The notes below the pieces were generated by a model that was given only the letters and a program-made list of their open reading frames with translations, ran no database searches and was not told where the DNA came from. This document shows positions 30,344-39,075 of a stretch of 42,574 nucleotides of DNA, in pieces. The first letter of the stretch is position 1. Each line of letters starts with the position of its first letter. Source of the stretch: Candidatus Gottesmanbacteria bacterium RIFCSPHIGHO2_01_FULL_46_14. GTDB lineage: Bacteria; Patescibacteriota; Microgenomatia; UBA10105; UBA927. A program made the position numbers and the translations under genes. The stretch covers positions 1 to 42,574 of the forward strand of contig MFJJ01000048.1 in NCBI GenBank assembly GCA_001780895.1, in the 5' to 3' direction.

Positions 30344-31504
30344 TTACTTACCTTTTAAAACATCCACTATCTTTTCGAGGTAATTTTGAGAAGTAACTAT
30401 TTCGGGAATATTAGGAATGGGAAAGATTTTTTTGGCAACACCATTTTTTGATTTAATCTCGATGGTTGTATAGTTCTTTTTATAGTCTTCAATAACTATA
30501 TCGACTTCTTTCCCCCCGTATTCCCTGTAAAAATACATATTTATTTTTGCGTTTTGCAGTTTACGAATTTTTTCAAGCTCTGAAATAATGAAATTCTCAA
30601 ACACTCCACCTTTGTCTTGACGAATGTCTAAATCCCTAAAATCCTGAATCAGAATATTTCGAATACCAAGATCGTAAAAATATAATTTACGATTTTCAGA
30701 AACAGCTTTTCTTATATTGGTTTTAAATGAGGGAAGGGAAATTAAAATGTAGTTTTTAATAAAGATTTCGATATAGTTTGAAACTGTAGAAGGGGATGCT
30801 CCCAATGAATCGGCAATCTCGCGGACAGAAACTTCTGAACCTAATTGCAGGGCAATTTTAGTCAAAATATCCTTAGCTAGTTTGGTATTTTTCAGATCAT
30901 AGATATCAATCACATCTTTTAGTACATATGCGTCCAACATGTGTTGGAGGAGGTCAATTCGCTCTTTCTCGCTCAAATTATCTTTTGCATAAACCTCGGG
31001 ATATGCGCCATAAATTTGCAGTTTCTTTGCCAATTTAGTTTTAAATTCTCCCATCTCTGAAACTTTTGGCCTTATGTTTTCTAAGGCCTCAACGACTGAA
31101 AGGGGTAAACAATAGATTTCGTTAAACCTTCCTGCTAAGGTATCAAACTCTTTAGAAAACTTTTGACGTAGCTCTGAACTTCCCGTAGCAATAACCTTTG
31201 TTTTAAACTCGTCAAAAAGTATTTTAAGCATTACTGTTGCTTCCGGGTAATTTTGAATTTCATCAATCAGGATTACTTTATTCTCTTTTACAATGGTTTC
31301 AAGAACTTCTCTGCGGGAAGAAAATTTTTCCCTATCTGATTGCAGATCAAAATTGAATTTTGTAACTCCTAACTCTTGCGCGAGTTTATTAATTAGGGTC
31401 GTTTTACCGGAACGCCTTGGACCCCAAACAAACAATATTTTATTCTCATTACCTTTTAGGTATTTACTTATAGCGTCTTCGATTGTGCGTTTGAGCATAT
31501 TCAT
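30344..31504 (-). CDS. AAA ATPase with DUF4143-type C-terminus
   Basis: ILFVWGPRRSGKTTLINKLAQE Walker A, VILIDEIQNYPE Walker B, C-terminal VFENFIISELEK...YREYGGKEVDIVIEDYKKNYTTIEIKSK. Confidence 0.92.
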   Translation of the reverse strand: MNMLKRTIEDAISKYLKGNENKILFVWGPRRSGKTTLINKLAQELGVTKFNFDLQSDREKFSSRREVLETIVKENKVILIDEIQNYPEATVMLKILFDEFKTKVIATGSSELRQKFSKEFDTLAGRFNEIYCLPLSVVEALENIRPKVSEMGEFKTKLAKKLQIYGAYPEVYAKDNLSEKERIDLLQHMLDAYVLKDVIDIYDLKNTKLAKDILTKIALQLGSEVSVREIADSLGASPSTVSNYIEIFIKNYILISLPSFKTNIRKAVSENRKLYFYDLGIRNILIQDFRDLDIRQDKGGVFENFIISELEKIRKLQNAKINMYFYREYGGKEVDIVIEDYKKNYTTIEIKSKNGVAKKIFPIPNIPEIVTSQNYLEKIVDVLKGK

Positions 31505-31512
31505 ATATAATC

Positions 31513-31540
31513 ATTTTACTACTAATTTGTAGTTTGTCAA
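31513..31540 (-). promoter_or_regulatory. Predicted promoter for the DUF4143 ATPase (TTGACA, 16 bp, TAAAAT) with a dyad in the spacer
   Basis: ACTACTAATTTGTAGT dyad between -35 and -10; -10 ends 8 nt from ATG 31504. Confidence 0.55.
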
Positions 31541-31780
31541 TACTCATTTTAATACTAATTTGAAGATCGAGCAGATTCAAACCTTTCGCTATTGGTTTTA
31601 TTAAAGGAGCAAAGCAAGGCCAAAATCGCGCGCGCAAAAAAATGAGCGGAGGCGCAACGGATGGGCACATTCGGCAGGCTCAGTGTAAAGGCGCCGCGCA
31701 ACATAGCGAGCCCCGCCACCGCGGGGCGAGCTAACACAATTCTTTGAAATACGTTCGAATTTTTTCGAAAACGTTCACAT

Positions 31781-32017
31781 ATGCCAGATAATCCTACAAC
31801 TCAAAAGACTGAGAAAATTGTAACAAAACTCCTGACCAACACGAGCCGTCAGTACACAGAATCTGCTCATGCGGAAATATTTAACCGTCTCATTCATACG
31901 ATTCGGAATTTTAACCTGAAAGCGGAAAGAACGGAGCGATTTGTGTTGCTGTTGGCAACAGCACAAGTTATTCTTGCAATTGCTCAGATTTATCTGGGAT
32001 TTGTTCAATTTCGTTGA
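31781..32017 (+). CDS. Hypothetical small protein with C-terminal TM helix
   Basis: 78 aa; hydrophobic FVLLLATAQVILAIAQIYLGFVQF terminus. Confidence 0.6.
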   Translation: MPDNPTTQKTEKIVTKLLTNTSRQYTESAHAEIFNRLIHTIRNFNLKAERTERFVLLLATAQVILAIAQIYLGFVQFR

Positions 32018-32565
32018 TAGCTCCTGGAAAGCATCATGGCGGAGAAGATGAGGAGGAATGCCGTCAGGGCCATGAAGGGGATCGTGATGTAGCCGTAGGA
32101 CATGTCGAAGGTTTTTGCACATGATACGGAGTAGCCAACGGTTGAACAGGGAATGAATTCGTTGCCTCCGCGCTGCAGCCAATAGTGATAGGTTGCGATA
32201 ATTGCACCGATCCCCGATAATCCCAAGCAATAATCAATGATATTTTTTTTATCGGTTTTTGCTATGGCAAGCCCTAAGAGAAGTACCATCGGGTACATGA
32301 CGATTCGTTGATACCAGCAAAGCTTGCATGGCTCAAAACCTGCGATATCAGAGTAAAATAAACTCCCAAGCATTGAAACCAGGGCAACGACAAACGCTAA
32401 GATCCGTGCGTTTCGTGCAATTGAGGAAAAAACAGGAAATTTTACTAATTTTGAGAGCTTTCCTCGCGCGACAAAAAGAAAGAGGAGGAGACTCGCGACC
32501 AATGCGATATCAGAGGCAAGGACAAGGATTGCAAGCACCTGCGTGACTGTCTGGGTGAGATTCAT
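32005..32565 (-). CDS. DsbB-family disulfide bond formation protein
   Basis: GFEPCKLCWYQRIVMYPMVLLLG (CxxC), second pair FIPCSTVGYSVSCAKTF; four TM segments. ATG 32565 preferred over 32580. Confidence 0.92.
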   Translation of the reverse strand: MNLTQTVTQVLAILVLASDIALVASLLLFLFVARGKLSKLVKFPVFSSIARNARILAFVVALVSMLGSLFYSDIAGFEPCKLCWYQRIVMYPMVLLLGLAIAKTDKKNIIDYCLGLSGIGAIIATYHYWLQRGGNEFIPCSTVGYSVSCAKTFDMSYGYITIPFMALTAFLLIFSAMMLSRSYQRN

Positions 32566-32582
32566 AGTGCTATTATACACGG

Positions 32583-34793
32583 GTGATCAAATTGGTCGGT
32601 CTACTGCTCATTATTACATGTATTCTCTTTTTCCCGTATTTTGTACTCGGTAAAACACCTTTTCAAGCCAATTTCATGGTCACGTTTTTTGCACCGTGGA
32701 ATACGATGAAATTCCCCGGATGGGAACACGGGATTCCCAATAAACCGATTGGCCTTGATAATCTCAATCTTTTTTACCCGTACAAGCAATTATCTATAGA
32801 TTTGATGAAAATTGGCATCGTGCCGTTTTGGAATCCATACAATTTTACCGGCAGCCCGCTCATGGCTGATTTTCAGTCGGCGATTTTCTATCCCTTAAAT
32901 ATTTTCTATTTACTCCTGCCTATGATCGATGCGTGGTCGGTGATGGTGTTTATTCAGTCTATACTTGCAGGAATATTCACGTTCTTATTTTTGTCGAGTT
33001 TGCCGATTCAAAAGACTGCAGCAATTTTTGGTGCGATCACATTCGCGTTTTCGGGTGAAATGATCGTGTGGATGGGAGATCATCTGGTCGCTTCCCATAC
33101 AATTCTGTGGCTTCCGCTTATTCTCTATGCCATTGAGCGCCGCCGTCTTATTCTGTGCGTTTTGGCGCTTACGTTCGCAATATTTGCCGGATTTGCGCAG
33201 CCTCTGGTGTATGTTTTTGTTGTTAGTTTCGTGTACGCACTGTATCGACGGGCACCTTGGCAAATATATAGCGCGTTTCTATTAAGTATTGGCATCGGGG
33301 CGATTCAACTGCTGCCCACGTTTGAGCTATTTGTGCTTTCTCCCCGACGAACGGGTGACGTTGGATATCTGTTTGACCAATTTCTCATGCCCCTTTCCCA
33401 CCTCATTTCATACCTGGCTCCGGATTACCTTGGCAATCCAGCCACGTATAACTATTTGGGAGGCGGATATCACGAAAGCATGCTCTCTATTGGCGTCGTC
33501 CCTTTCCTTCTTATATTTCTTGTTCGAAGAAATTCAACCGTAAAATTTTTTTGGATAGTTGCTGGCCTAAGTTTACTCCTCGGGTTGAACCTTCCGTTTG
33601 TTCGATGGTTCTACGACCTGGGGATTCCCCTGGTTTCTACCTTTGTCCCCAGTCGTATATTTTTTATAAATTCCTTTGCGCTTTCCGTTCTCGCCGCATT
33701 TGGACTACATGAACTTCTCGCAAAAAAATCTTTCAAACGTCTGGCACTCCTGAGTATTTTGTGTCTTGTTGTTTTAGGTATTTGGTATTTGATAAAGGCG
33801 AAGGAGCCGGTCATGCAGAGAAATCTTATTCTTCCGGGAGTAATTCTTGCGTGTACCGTTATTCTAACGGCAACAAAACGGTGGATTGGTGTTGGTCTAT
33901 TCGTTTTAATGATTGCCGGTCAGCTGTATTTCGGCAATAAATATCTTGCATTTTCGGATCGACAATTTGTCTATCCAAGCCATCCGGTATTTACCTTTCT
34001 ACAGGAACATGCCGGATTTAACCGATTTTGGACGTACGGAGACGGCTACATCAACGCGAATTTTGCGACCCAGTATCGTGTGTACTCTCCCGACGGCACC
34101 GACGCTCTTTTTCCGGCCCGACTCGGCGAATTATTCTATGCAACAGAAACGAAAGGTCAGTACGCGCCGTCTCCGCGGATTGATGCACGTATCGGGCGAG
34201 CTCGTGAGGGAGAATCAATGCTCACCAATCCGTATCGTCTTCGATTGCTATCAATTGTTGGCGCAAAATATATAACTGATTGGTCCGAAGGTGCTTTTCT
34301 GCCGCCTCCGCTATTCACTCCGGTCTGGCAACAAGAGCAGTGGCATATCTATGAATACAGAGACGCATTGCCACGGGCATTTCTGACAAGCGATTTTGTT
34401 GTAGAAAAGGATTCGCAAAAAATTCTTGATAAAATCTTTGAAAATAGCGGCAAGAAAATAGTACTAGAGCAGGATGTAAAAGTAGATACTATTTCAACAG
34501 GTTCGGCGGTGATTAACAAATATTTGCCAAATACAGTTTCTATCGATGTTGATACCCAAGATAACACACTCCTTTATCTTTCGGATACGTATTATCCCGG
34601 TTGGCGGGCGTATGTGGACGGCGCTGAGACAAAAATATATCGGGCAAATTATGCATTCCGTGCCGTCGTGGTTCCAAAAGAGGCCAAACGCGTGGAATTT
34701 TATTATAAACCCAACTCGTTCCGGTGGGGTATAATCATCTCTCTGGCTTCGATCATTATCGGATTTTTTTGGTGGCACAGATATGAAAGATAA
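32583..34793 (+). CDS. YfhO-family polytopic membrane protein
   Basis: Multi-TM protein with NPYNFTGSPLMADFQSAIFYPLNIFY...; C-terminal LLYLSDTYYPGWRAYVDGAETKIYRANYAFRAVVVPKEAKRVEFYYKPNSFRWG. Confidence 0.85.
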   Translation: MIKLVGLLLIITCILFFPYFVLGKTPFQANFMVTFFAPWNTMKFPGWEHGIPNKPIGLDNLNLFYPYKQLSIDLMKIGIVPFWNPYNFTGSPLMADFQSAIFYPLNIFYLLLPMIDAWSVMVFIQSILAGIFTFLFLSSLPIQKTAAIFGAITFAFSGEMIVWMGDHLVASHTILWLPLILYAIERRRLILCVLALTFAIFAGFAQPLVYVFVVSFVYALYRRAPWQIYSAFLLSIGIGAIQLLPTFELFVLSPRRTGDVGYLFDQFLMPLSHLISYLAPDYLGNPATYNYLGGGYHESMLSIGVVPFLLIFLVRRNSTVKFFWIVAGLSLLLGLNLPFVRWFYDLGIPLVSTFVPSRIFFINSFALSVLAAFGLHELLAKKSFKRLALLSILCLVVLGIWYLIKAKEPVMQRNLILPGVILACTVILTATKRWIGVGLFVLMIAGQLYFGNKYLAFSDRQFVYPSHPVFTFLQEHAGFNRFWTYGDGYINANFATQYRVYSPDGTDALFPARLGELFYATETKGQYAPSPRIDARIGRAREGESMLTNPYRLRLLSIVGAKYITDWSEGAFLPPPLFTPVWQQEQWHIYEYRDALPRAFLTSDFVVEKDSQKILDKIFENSGKKIVLEQDVKVDTISTGSAVINKYLPNTVSIDVDTQDNTLLYLSDTYYPGWRAYVDGAETKIYRANYAFRAVVVPKEAKRVEFYYKPNSFRWGIIISLASIIIGFFWWHRYER

Positions 34794-35610
34794 ATATACC
34801 GCCATCTGGGTATCGCATTCCTCAATCGGTGACTATCGTAAATGTCCGCGGGCCTACTACCTCAAAAATGTCTATCGTGATCCCAAAACCAATCACAAAG
34901 TAAGTCTCATGTCACCGGCATTGGCTCTGGGGCAAGCGGTACATGAAGTCATCGAATCACTGGCCGTGTTGCCAGTCGACGAGCGTTTTTCAGTCCCGCT
35001 TGAAACTAAGTTTGAGAACGTCTGGAAAATAGTACACGGCCAATTGGGAGGATTTCGGGACGATGGTGAAGAAGAAAAATTTAAGTCACGGGGCAAACAG
35101 ATGATTGAGCGTGTCGCAAAGCACCCCGGACCGCTTAAGGAAAAAGCCATTCGGATCCGTCAGGATCTCCCTCATTTTTGGTTATCTGACAAAGACAACA
35201 TTATCCTCTGCGGAAAAATCGATTGGCTTGAGTATAACGAATTGACAGATAGCGTCAAAATTCTCGATTTTAAGACCGGAAAATATGATGAGGATCCCGA
35301 TTCCCTCCAGCTGCCGATTTACTATCTCCTGGCCAGTGCGTGTCAAAGCAAGACGGTCTGTGGTATTCACTATTGGTATATTGACCGTGATACCCAACCC
35401 GTGGAAGTGCCGCTGCCCGAAGCTGAAGCAGCCAAGGAGCGCGTGCTAGAGATTGCCAAACGCATTGCACTTGCACGAAAATTGGGTCGGTTTATCTGTA
35501 AAAATGAACAAGATGGTTGCGCAGCCTGCCGGTCGCTTGAAGCTATCGTCGCCGGCCGGGCCAAACTCGTCGGCATCAACGACTTCGGACAGGATGTGTA
35601 TGTACTCTAA
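34783..35610 (+). CDS. PD-(D/E)XK nuclease, Cas4/RecB-like with putative Fe-S cysteines
   Basis: YRKCPRAYYLKNVY, GKIDWLEYNE..VKILDFKTGKYDEDPDSLQLPIYYLLA, C-terminal CKNEQDGCAACRSLEA. Confidence 0.87.
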   Translation: MKDKYTAIWVSHSSIGDYRKCPRAYYLKNVYRDPKTNHKVSLMSPALALGQAVHEVIESLAVLPVDERFSVPLETKFENVWKIVHGQLGGFRDDGEEEKFKSRGKQMIERVAKHPGPLKEKAIRIRQDLPHFWLSDKDNIILCGKIDWLEYNELTDSVKILDFKTGKYDEDPDSLQLPIYYLLASACQSKTVCGIHYWYIDRDTQPVEVPLPEAEAAKERVLEIAKRIALARKLGRFICKNEQDGCAACRSLEAIVAGRAKLVGINDFGQDVYVL

Positions 35611-35616
35611 AAAAAG

Positions 35617-35690
35617 TACCCCGTGTCGGATTCGAACCGACGATTCTCTGGCTGAAAACCAGATGTCCTGGGCCGCTAGACGAACGGGGC
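35617..35690 (-). tRNA. tRNA-Glu(TTC), CCA not encoded
   Basis: Reverse strand GCCCCGTTCGTCTAGCGGCCCAGGACATCTGGTTTTCAGCCAGAGAATCGTCGGTTCGAATCCGACACGGGGTA. Confidence 0.92.
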
Positions 35691-35696
35691 TCTCGG

Positions 35697-36716
35697 CTAT
35701 TTTATCATGTAATAACTTCGTTTGGTAATTCCTTTTTTCTCTACTAATCCTTTATCAACCAAAGCGCGGAGAAGCGCGTGGGCTTGTTGGCGGGAGACAT
35801 GGAGAAGCTCGGCAACTTTTGGTGCGGTGATTTCTTTGTATTCTTCCAAAATTCGGAGAGCTTCGCGTTCTTTGGGAGAGGGTTGTTCTTCAAATCGAAG
35901 GGTCTTCATCGCATCGGTGTATTTAGAAAGAGCAGATTGGAGCGAATACTTCATGCCTTCGGCAAAGTAGGTGAGCCAGCGCGTCAGATTGCCGCTATCG
36001 GCGCTATGGAGCATATCTGAGTAATGATCGCGGTCGATGTCGTAGTAGTCGTCCAGCACAAAGTAGCGATTGATGGCATACCCACGGTTGAGGAAGAGGA
36101 GGGCGATAAGAATCCGGCACACGCGTCCATTGCCGTCTTCAAACGGATGAAGATAGACAAACTGGTGATGAAAAAGACCCGTTTGAATAACAGCCGGTAA
36201 TTCCCAAGCTGTTTGAGTCCAATCCAGGAGCTCCTGGAGGGCTTTTTCGATCTGATCTTTCTTGTGAAACGGCGGATTGTGTTTGACCCTGAGGGACACA
36301 TCGCCTTTTTCATCTTTATAATGTCCAATGACGACGGCAACATCGCGGATATGTCCGGCGATCGTGTCGACGCCACTCATAAGCTGTTTGTGGAGATCGA
36401 TGACAGTTGAGAGGGTAATCGGTCTGTCTTTATACCCGTGGATGTGTTTGAGAATGGTAAAGTAGTTGATGACTTCTTTCTCGTCACGGTTGGTGGGCAC
36501 GCGATCGTTAAGCAGAAGGTTGGTAACTTCGGCTTCGGAAAGGGGATTGCCCTCGATGCGGTTTGATGCATACGAGGATTTGACGAGATTATCCCGCGTC
36601 AAATTGAGTTCGAGTTTGGCTGGAATTTTGAGCGCTTCTATTTGGCCGTAATACCGCTCAATCGTGGTGATAAGGGAAAGAAGCTGCGGGGTGAGTTCGT
36701 ATTTTGGCGTGTACAT
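35697..36716 (-). CDS. Fic family protein with C-terminal winged-helix-like region
   Basis: HPFEDGNGRVCRILIALLFL (Fic HPFxxGNGR motif); C-terminal REALRILEEYKEITAPKVAELLHVSRQQAHALLRALVDKGLVEKKG. Confidence 0.95.
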   Translation of the reverse strand: MYTPKYELTPQLLSLITTIERYYGQIEALKIPAKLELNLTRDNLVKSSYASNRIEGNPLSEAEVTNLLLNDRVPTNRDEKEVINYFTILKHIHGYKDRPITLSTVIDLHKQLMSGVDTIAGHIRDVAVVIGHYKDEKGDVSLRVKHNPPFHKKDQIEKALQELLDWTQTAWELPAVIQTGLFHHQFVYLHPFEDGNGRVCRILIALLFLNRGYAINRYFVLDDYYDIDRDHYSDMLHSADSGNLTRWLTYFAEGMKYSLQSALSKYTDAMKTLRFEEQPSPKEREALRILEEYKEITAPKVAELLHVSRQQAHALLRALVDKGLVEKKGITKRSYYMIK

Positions 36717-36722
36717 GGGATA

Positions 36723-36751
36723 AGTATATCAATTGTAAAGGTATTTGTCAA
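36723..36751 (-). promoter_or_regulatory. Predicted fic promoter (TTGACA, 17 bp, TATACT)
   Basis: -10 ends 6 nt from ATG at 36716. Confidence 0.65.
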
Positions 36752-36794
36752 GTTTATTGTATTTGTAAAGCTAATTGTAAGCATATTGGTCAAC

Positions 36795-36823
36795 TTGACA
36801 AGGGTGTTATTCGGGTATATTTT
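36795..36823 (+). promoter_or_regulatory. Predicted promoter of small ORF-dinB operon (TTGACA, 17 bp, TATTTT)
   Basis: Divergent to the fic promoter; both -35s lie in the same 10-bp sequence AACTTGACAA. Confidence 0.6.
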
Positions 36824-36837
36824 GGTAATAGATCATC

Positions 36838-37095
36838 ATGGCAGAAACAATCAACGAATCCGTTTCGGTAAATTTTCTTTTCAATCATCTCAAAGGAACT
36901 GCCTACCCCTGGGTCATTTTCTGGCGGGGCCGGCGCTACACGATCACCAAAGTCGGTTTACATCACACGGTCCGCGACGGACGAGTGCTCTTTCATTTGT
37001 ACTCCGTCACTGACGGAACAACGTTTTTCCATCTGCGGTTCGATACGGAAAATCTTTCCTGGAAACTTTTGGAAATATCCTATGACAACAACTGA
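36838..37095 (+). CDS. Hypothetical small protein upstream of dinB
   Basis: 85 aa; overlaps the dinB start by 14 bp, suggesting translational coupling. Confidence 0.7.
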   Translation: MAETINESVSVNFLFNHLKGTAYPWVIFWRGRRYTITKVGLHHTVRDGRVLFHLYSVTDGTTFFHLRFDTENLSWKLLEISYDNN

Positions 37096-38365
37096 TTTTA
37101 ATCCTGCCCCTCCCACGGTTATGCATGTAGATCTCAATTCCTGTTTTGCGAGTGTTGAACAGCAGGCAAACCCGTTGCTTCGCGATAAACCGGTTGTAGT
37201 TGCGGCGTATACAACCGGGAATGGCTGTATTTTGGCAGCATCGCGGGAAGCCAAAAAACTCGGTATCAAAACAGGCATGTATGTCCGTGACGGCAAATAT
37301 ATCTACCCGCGCCTGGTGGTCCTCCCTCCTGATCCGGAAAAATACCGGTGGGTCAACAGGAAATTGAAAACTTTGCTTTCTTCTTATACAGCGAATCTCT
37401 CTGTTGAATCGATTGATGAAATGGTCATGGATTTGGCAGGAACGCCGGCTATTGCCCGTCAGACAATGAGTGATATTGGCCATGAAATAAAAGGGTGTAT
37501 TAAAAAAGAGGTCGGCGATTGGTTGACGGTTTCGATCGGCATTGCGCCCAATCGATATCTTGCCAAAGTCGCCTCGGGTCTCCATAAACCGGACGGGTTG
37601 GACGTTATTACCAAAGAGACCATTTTCGATGTATTTGCCACGATACAATTAGAAGATCTCTGTGGTATCAAGGAGGGTGTTGGTAGAAGACTCAGAGTCG
37701 CGGGTATTGGAACACCGGTAGAGTTGTGCCGAGCGTCGGCAACAATGCTTATTCATGCGCTCCACTCAAAAACCGGCTATTCGTGGTGGCAAAGGCTTCA
37801 TGGTTGGGAGGATCCAACCTCCTTTGACGGGTCACAGCAAAAAACGTTTGGCCAATCGTTTGCGTTGGGAAAACCCCGTGTTCCCCAGGATCCCCAGCTT
37901 TGGAAAATTCTCTCGCAACTTATTGTCAAAATGGGCAGGCGCCTCCGGGCTGATGGGTTTGTCGCACGCGGGATACACGTGTCATGTCTTTTCAGAGATT
38001 ATGCTCATTGGGGGAAAGGTCATCTGGCAGAGATTGCCATGTTTGCCGATAGTGATTTTTTTCACTGGGCACATATCCTTCTCGTTGGGGCTCCGGCAAA
38101 ACCCGTGCGTATTCTGGCAGTAACCAGTTACGATCTTTTGCCTGCCGGTACCGGACAAATGACACTCTGGAATACCGATAGTAAAAAGAGAAACATTACC
38201 CAAGCACTCGATTCTATTGCTGACCGCTGGGGAGAATTCACCGTAACCCCTGCCCGCATGCTTTCGATGGAACCCGCTTCGACTCGCCAACCAGGACGAG
38301 TCCAGCGAGGCGAGCAAAAAGTATTGGACCGCATTGCCTTTGGTCGAATAAAAGAGTTAAAATGA
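37082..38365 (+). CDS. dinB: DNA polymerase IV / Y-family polymerase
   Basis: VMHVDLNSCFASVEQQANPLLRDKPVVVAAYTTGNGCILAASREAKKLGIKTGM; YTANLSVESIDEMVMDL; SIGIAPNRYLAKVASGLHKPDGL. Confidence 0.96.
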   Translation: MTTTDFNPAPPTVMHVDLNSCFASVEQQANPLLRDKPVVVAAYTTGNGCILAASREAKKLGIKTGMYVRDGKYIYPRLVVLPPDPEKYRWVNRKLKTLLSSYTANLSVESIDEMVMDLAGTPAIARQTMSDIGHEIKGCIKKEVGDWLTVSIGIAPNRYLAKVASGLHKPDGLDVITKETIFDVFATIQLEDLCGIKEGVGRRLRVAGIGTPVELCRASATMLIHALHSKTGYSWWQRLHGWEDPTSFDGSQQKTFGQSFALGKPRVPQDPQLWKILSQLIVKMGRRLRADGFVARGIHVSCLFRDYAHWGKGHLAEIAMFADSDFFHWAHILLVGAPAKPVRILAVTSYDLLPAGTGQMTLWNTDSKKRNITQALDSIADRWGEFTVTPARMLSMEPASTRQPGRVQRGEQKVLDRIAFGRIKELK

Positions 38366-38369
38366 GTCC

Positions 38370-38642
38370 ATGATACATAAAACATCGTCAATAAAATCAG
38401 AGGTAATCGCTGCGTTAAAAGAAATCGGTGTGTCGACAAAAGACGATGTTCAACAAGCAGAAGCAAGACTAGAAGGGAAAATAGATTCCAGTGTTGGGAA
38501 ACTTGATCGCAGTTTAAAGCGACGGATGGGACAAGATCGGAATAAAATTCTCAGTACAATAGGAAGCCTTGCGACCCATACGCCAACAATTACCGCGTTT
38601 CGTGAGCTAAAATCAAAGGTTGACAAAGCTATCAGTAATTAA
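38370..38642 (+). CDS. Hypothetical coiled-coil-like small protein
   Basis: 90 aa, amphipathic; ATG right after dinB, preceded by TAAAAT. Confidence 0.55.
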   Translation: MIHKTSSIKSEVIAALKEIGVSTKDDVQQAEARLEGKIDSSVGKLDRSLKRRMGQDRNKILSTIGSLATHTPTITAFRELKSKVDKAISN

Positions 38643-38664
38643 GTAGTGTAAGGGTACAAGTTAA

Positions 38665-38783
38665 TATATCAAGAGTGACGGGGAGAAAACTCGTTCGATG
38701 ATCCGTCCAGCAATCCGACTGAGTCGTAGCTTCCTATGACAATAGTGCACGGTGCTAAAACGAGCCCAAAGTGGGAACGATAC
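38665..38783 (+). promoter_or_regulatory. SAM riboswitch (SAM-I clan)
   Basis: TATCAAGAGTGACGG..GATGATCCGTCCAGCAATCC..GGTGCTAAAACGAG..CCCAAAGTGGGAACGATA: P1 TATC/GATA, P2 GACGG/CCGTC, pseudoknot CTCGTT/AACGAG, P4 CCC/GGG; located upstream of metK. Confidence 0.85.
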
Positions 38784-38807
38784 GCCCGTAGATAGTGGGA
38801 AATCAAC

Positions 38808-38832
38808 AAAACTCTCCTTTGGAGAGTTTTTT
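38808..38832 (+). terminator. Rho-independent terminator of the riboswitch
   Basis: AAAACTCTCC-TTT-GGAGAGTTTTTT. Confidence 0.85.
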
Positions 38833-38859
38833 GGTATCTCGCTTTTCTTCAGGAACGTC

Positions 38860-39075
38860 ATGAGTCGCAATATTGTTGAAGCTGGTCATTACTGTAAAAA
38901 AGTCAAAAAGGAGGTGACTTTCCGTGGTCTTACCGGAGGCATGTTAATTTGTCCGGAATGCCACAACGCACTGCAACCTGAACCTAGAACGCTTTTTGAA
39001 TCTAAGTATCCAGATGAAGCTAAAAGAAGATTTATACAAAACTTATTCAATGAAAAAGGGGGAGATGTATTATAA
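38860..39075 (+). CDS. Small cysteine-containing protein in the SAM-riboswitch operon
   Basis: MSRNIVEAGHYCKKVKKEVTFRGLTGGMLICPECHNALQPEPRTLFESKYPDEAKRRFIQNLFNEKGGDVL; ATG after the terminator. Confidence 0.65.
   Translation: MSRNIVEAGHYCKKVKKEVTFRGLTGGMLICPECHNALQPEPRTLFESKYPDEAKRRFIQNLFNEKGGDVL

Noticed and set aside
31464-31737. Two minus-strand 60-68 aa ORFs
   Set aside because: They cover the structured GC-rich block and ATPase promoter; no domain and likely non-coding.
38752-38859. N-terminal extension MLKRAQSGND... of the small protein before metK
   Set aside because: It is translation of the riboswitch and terminator; ATG 38860 is the better start.
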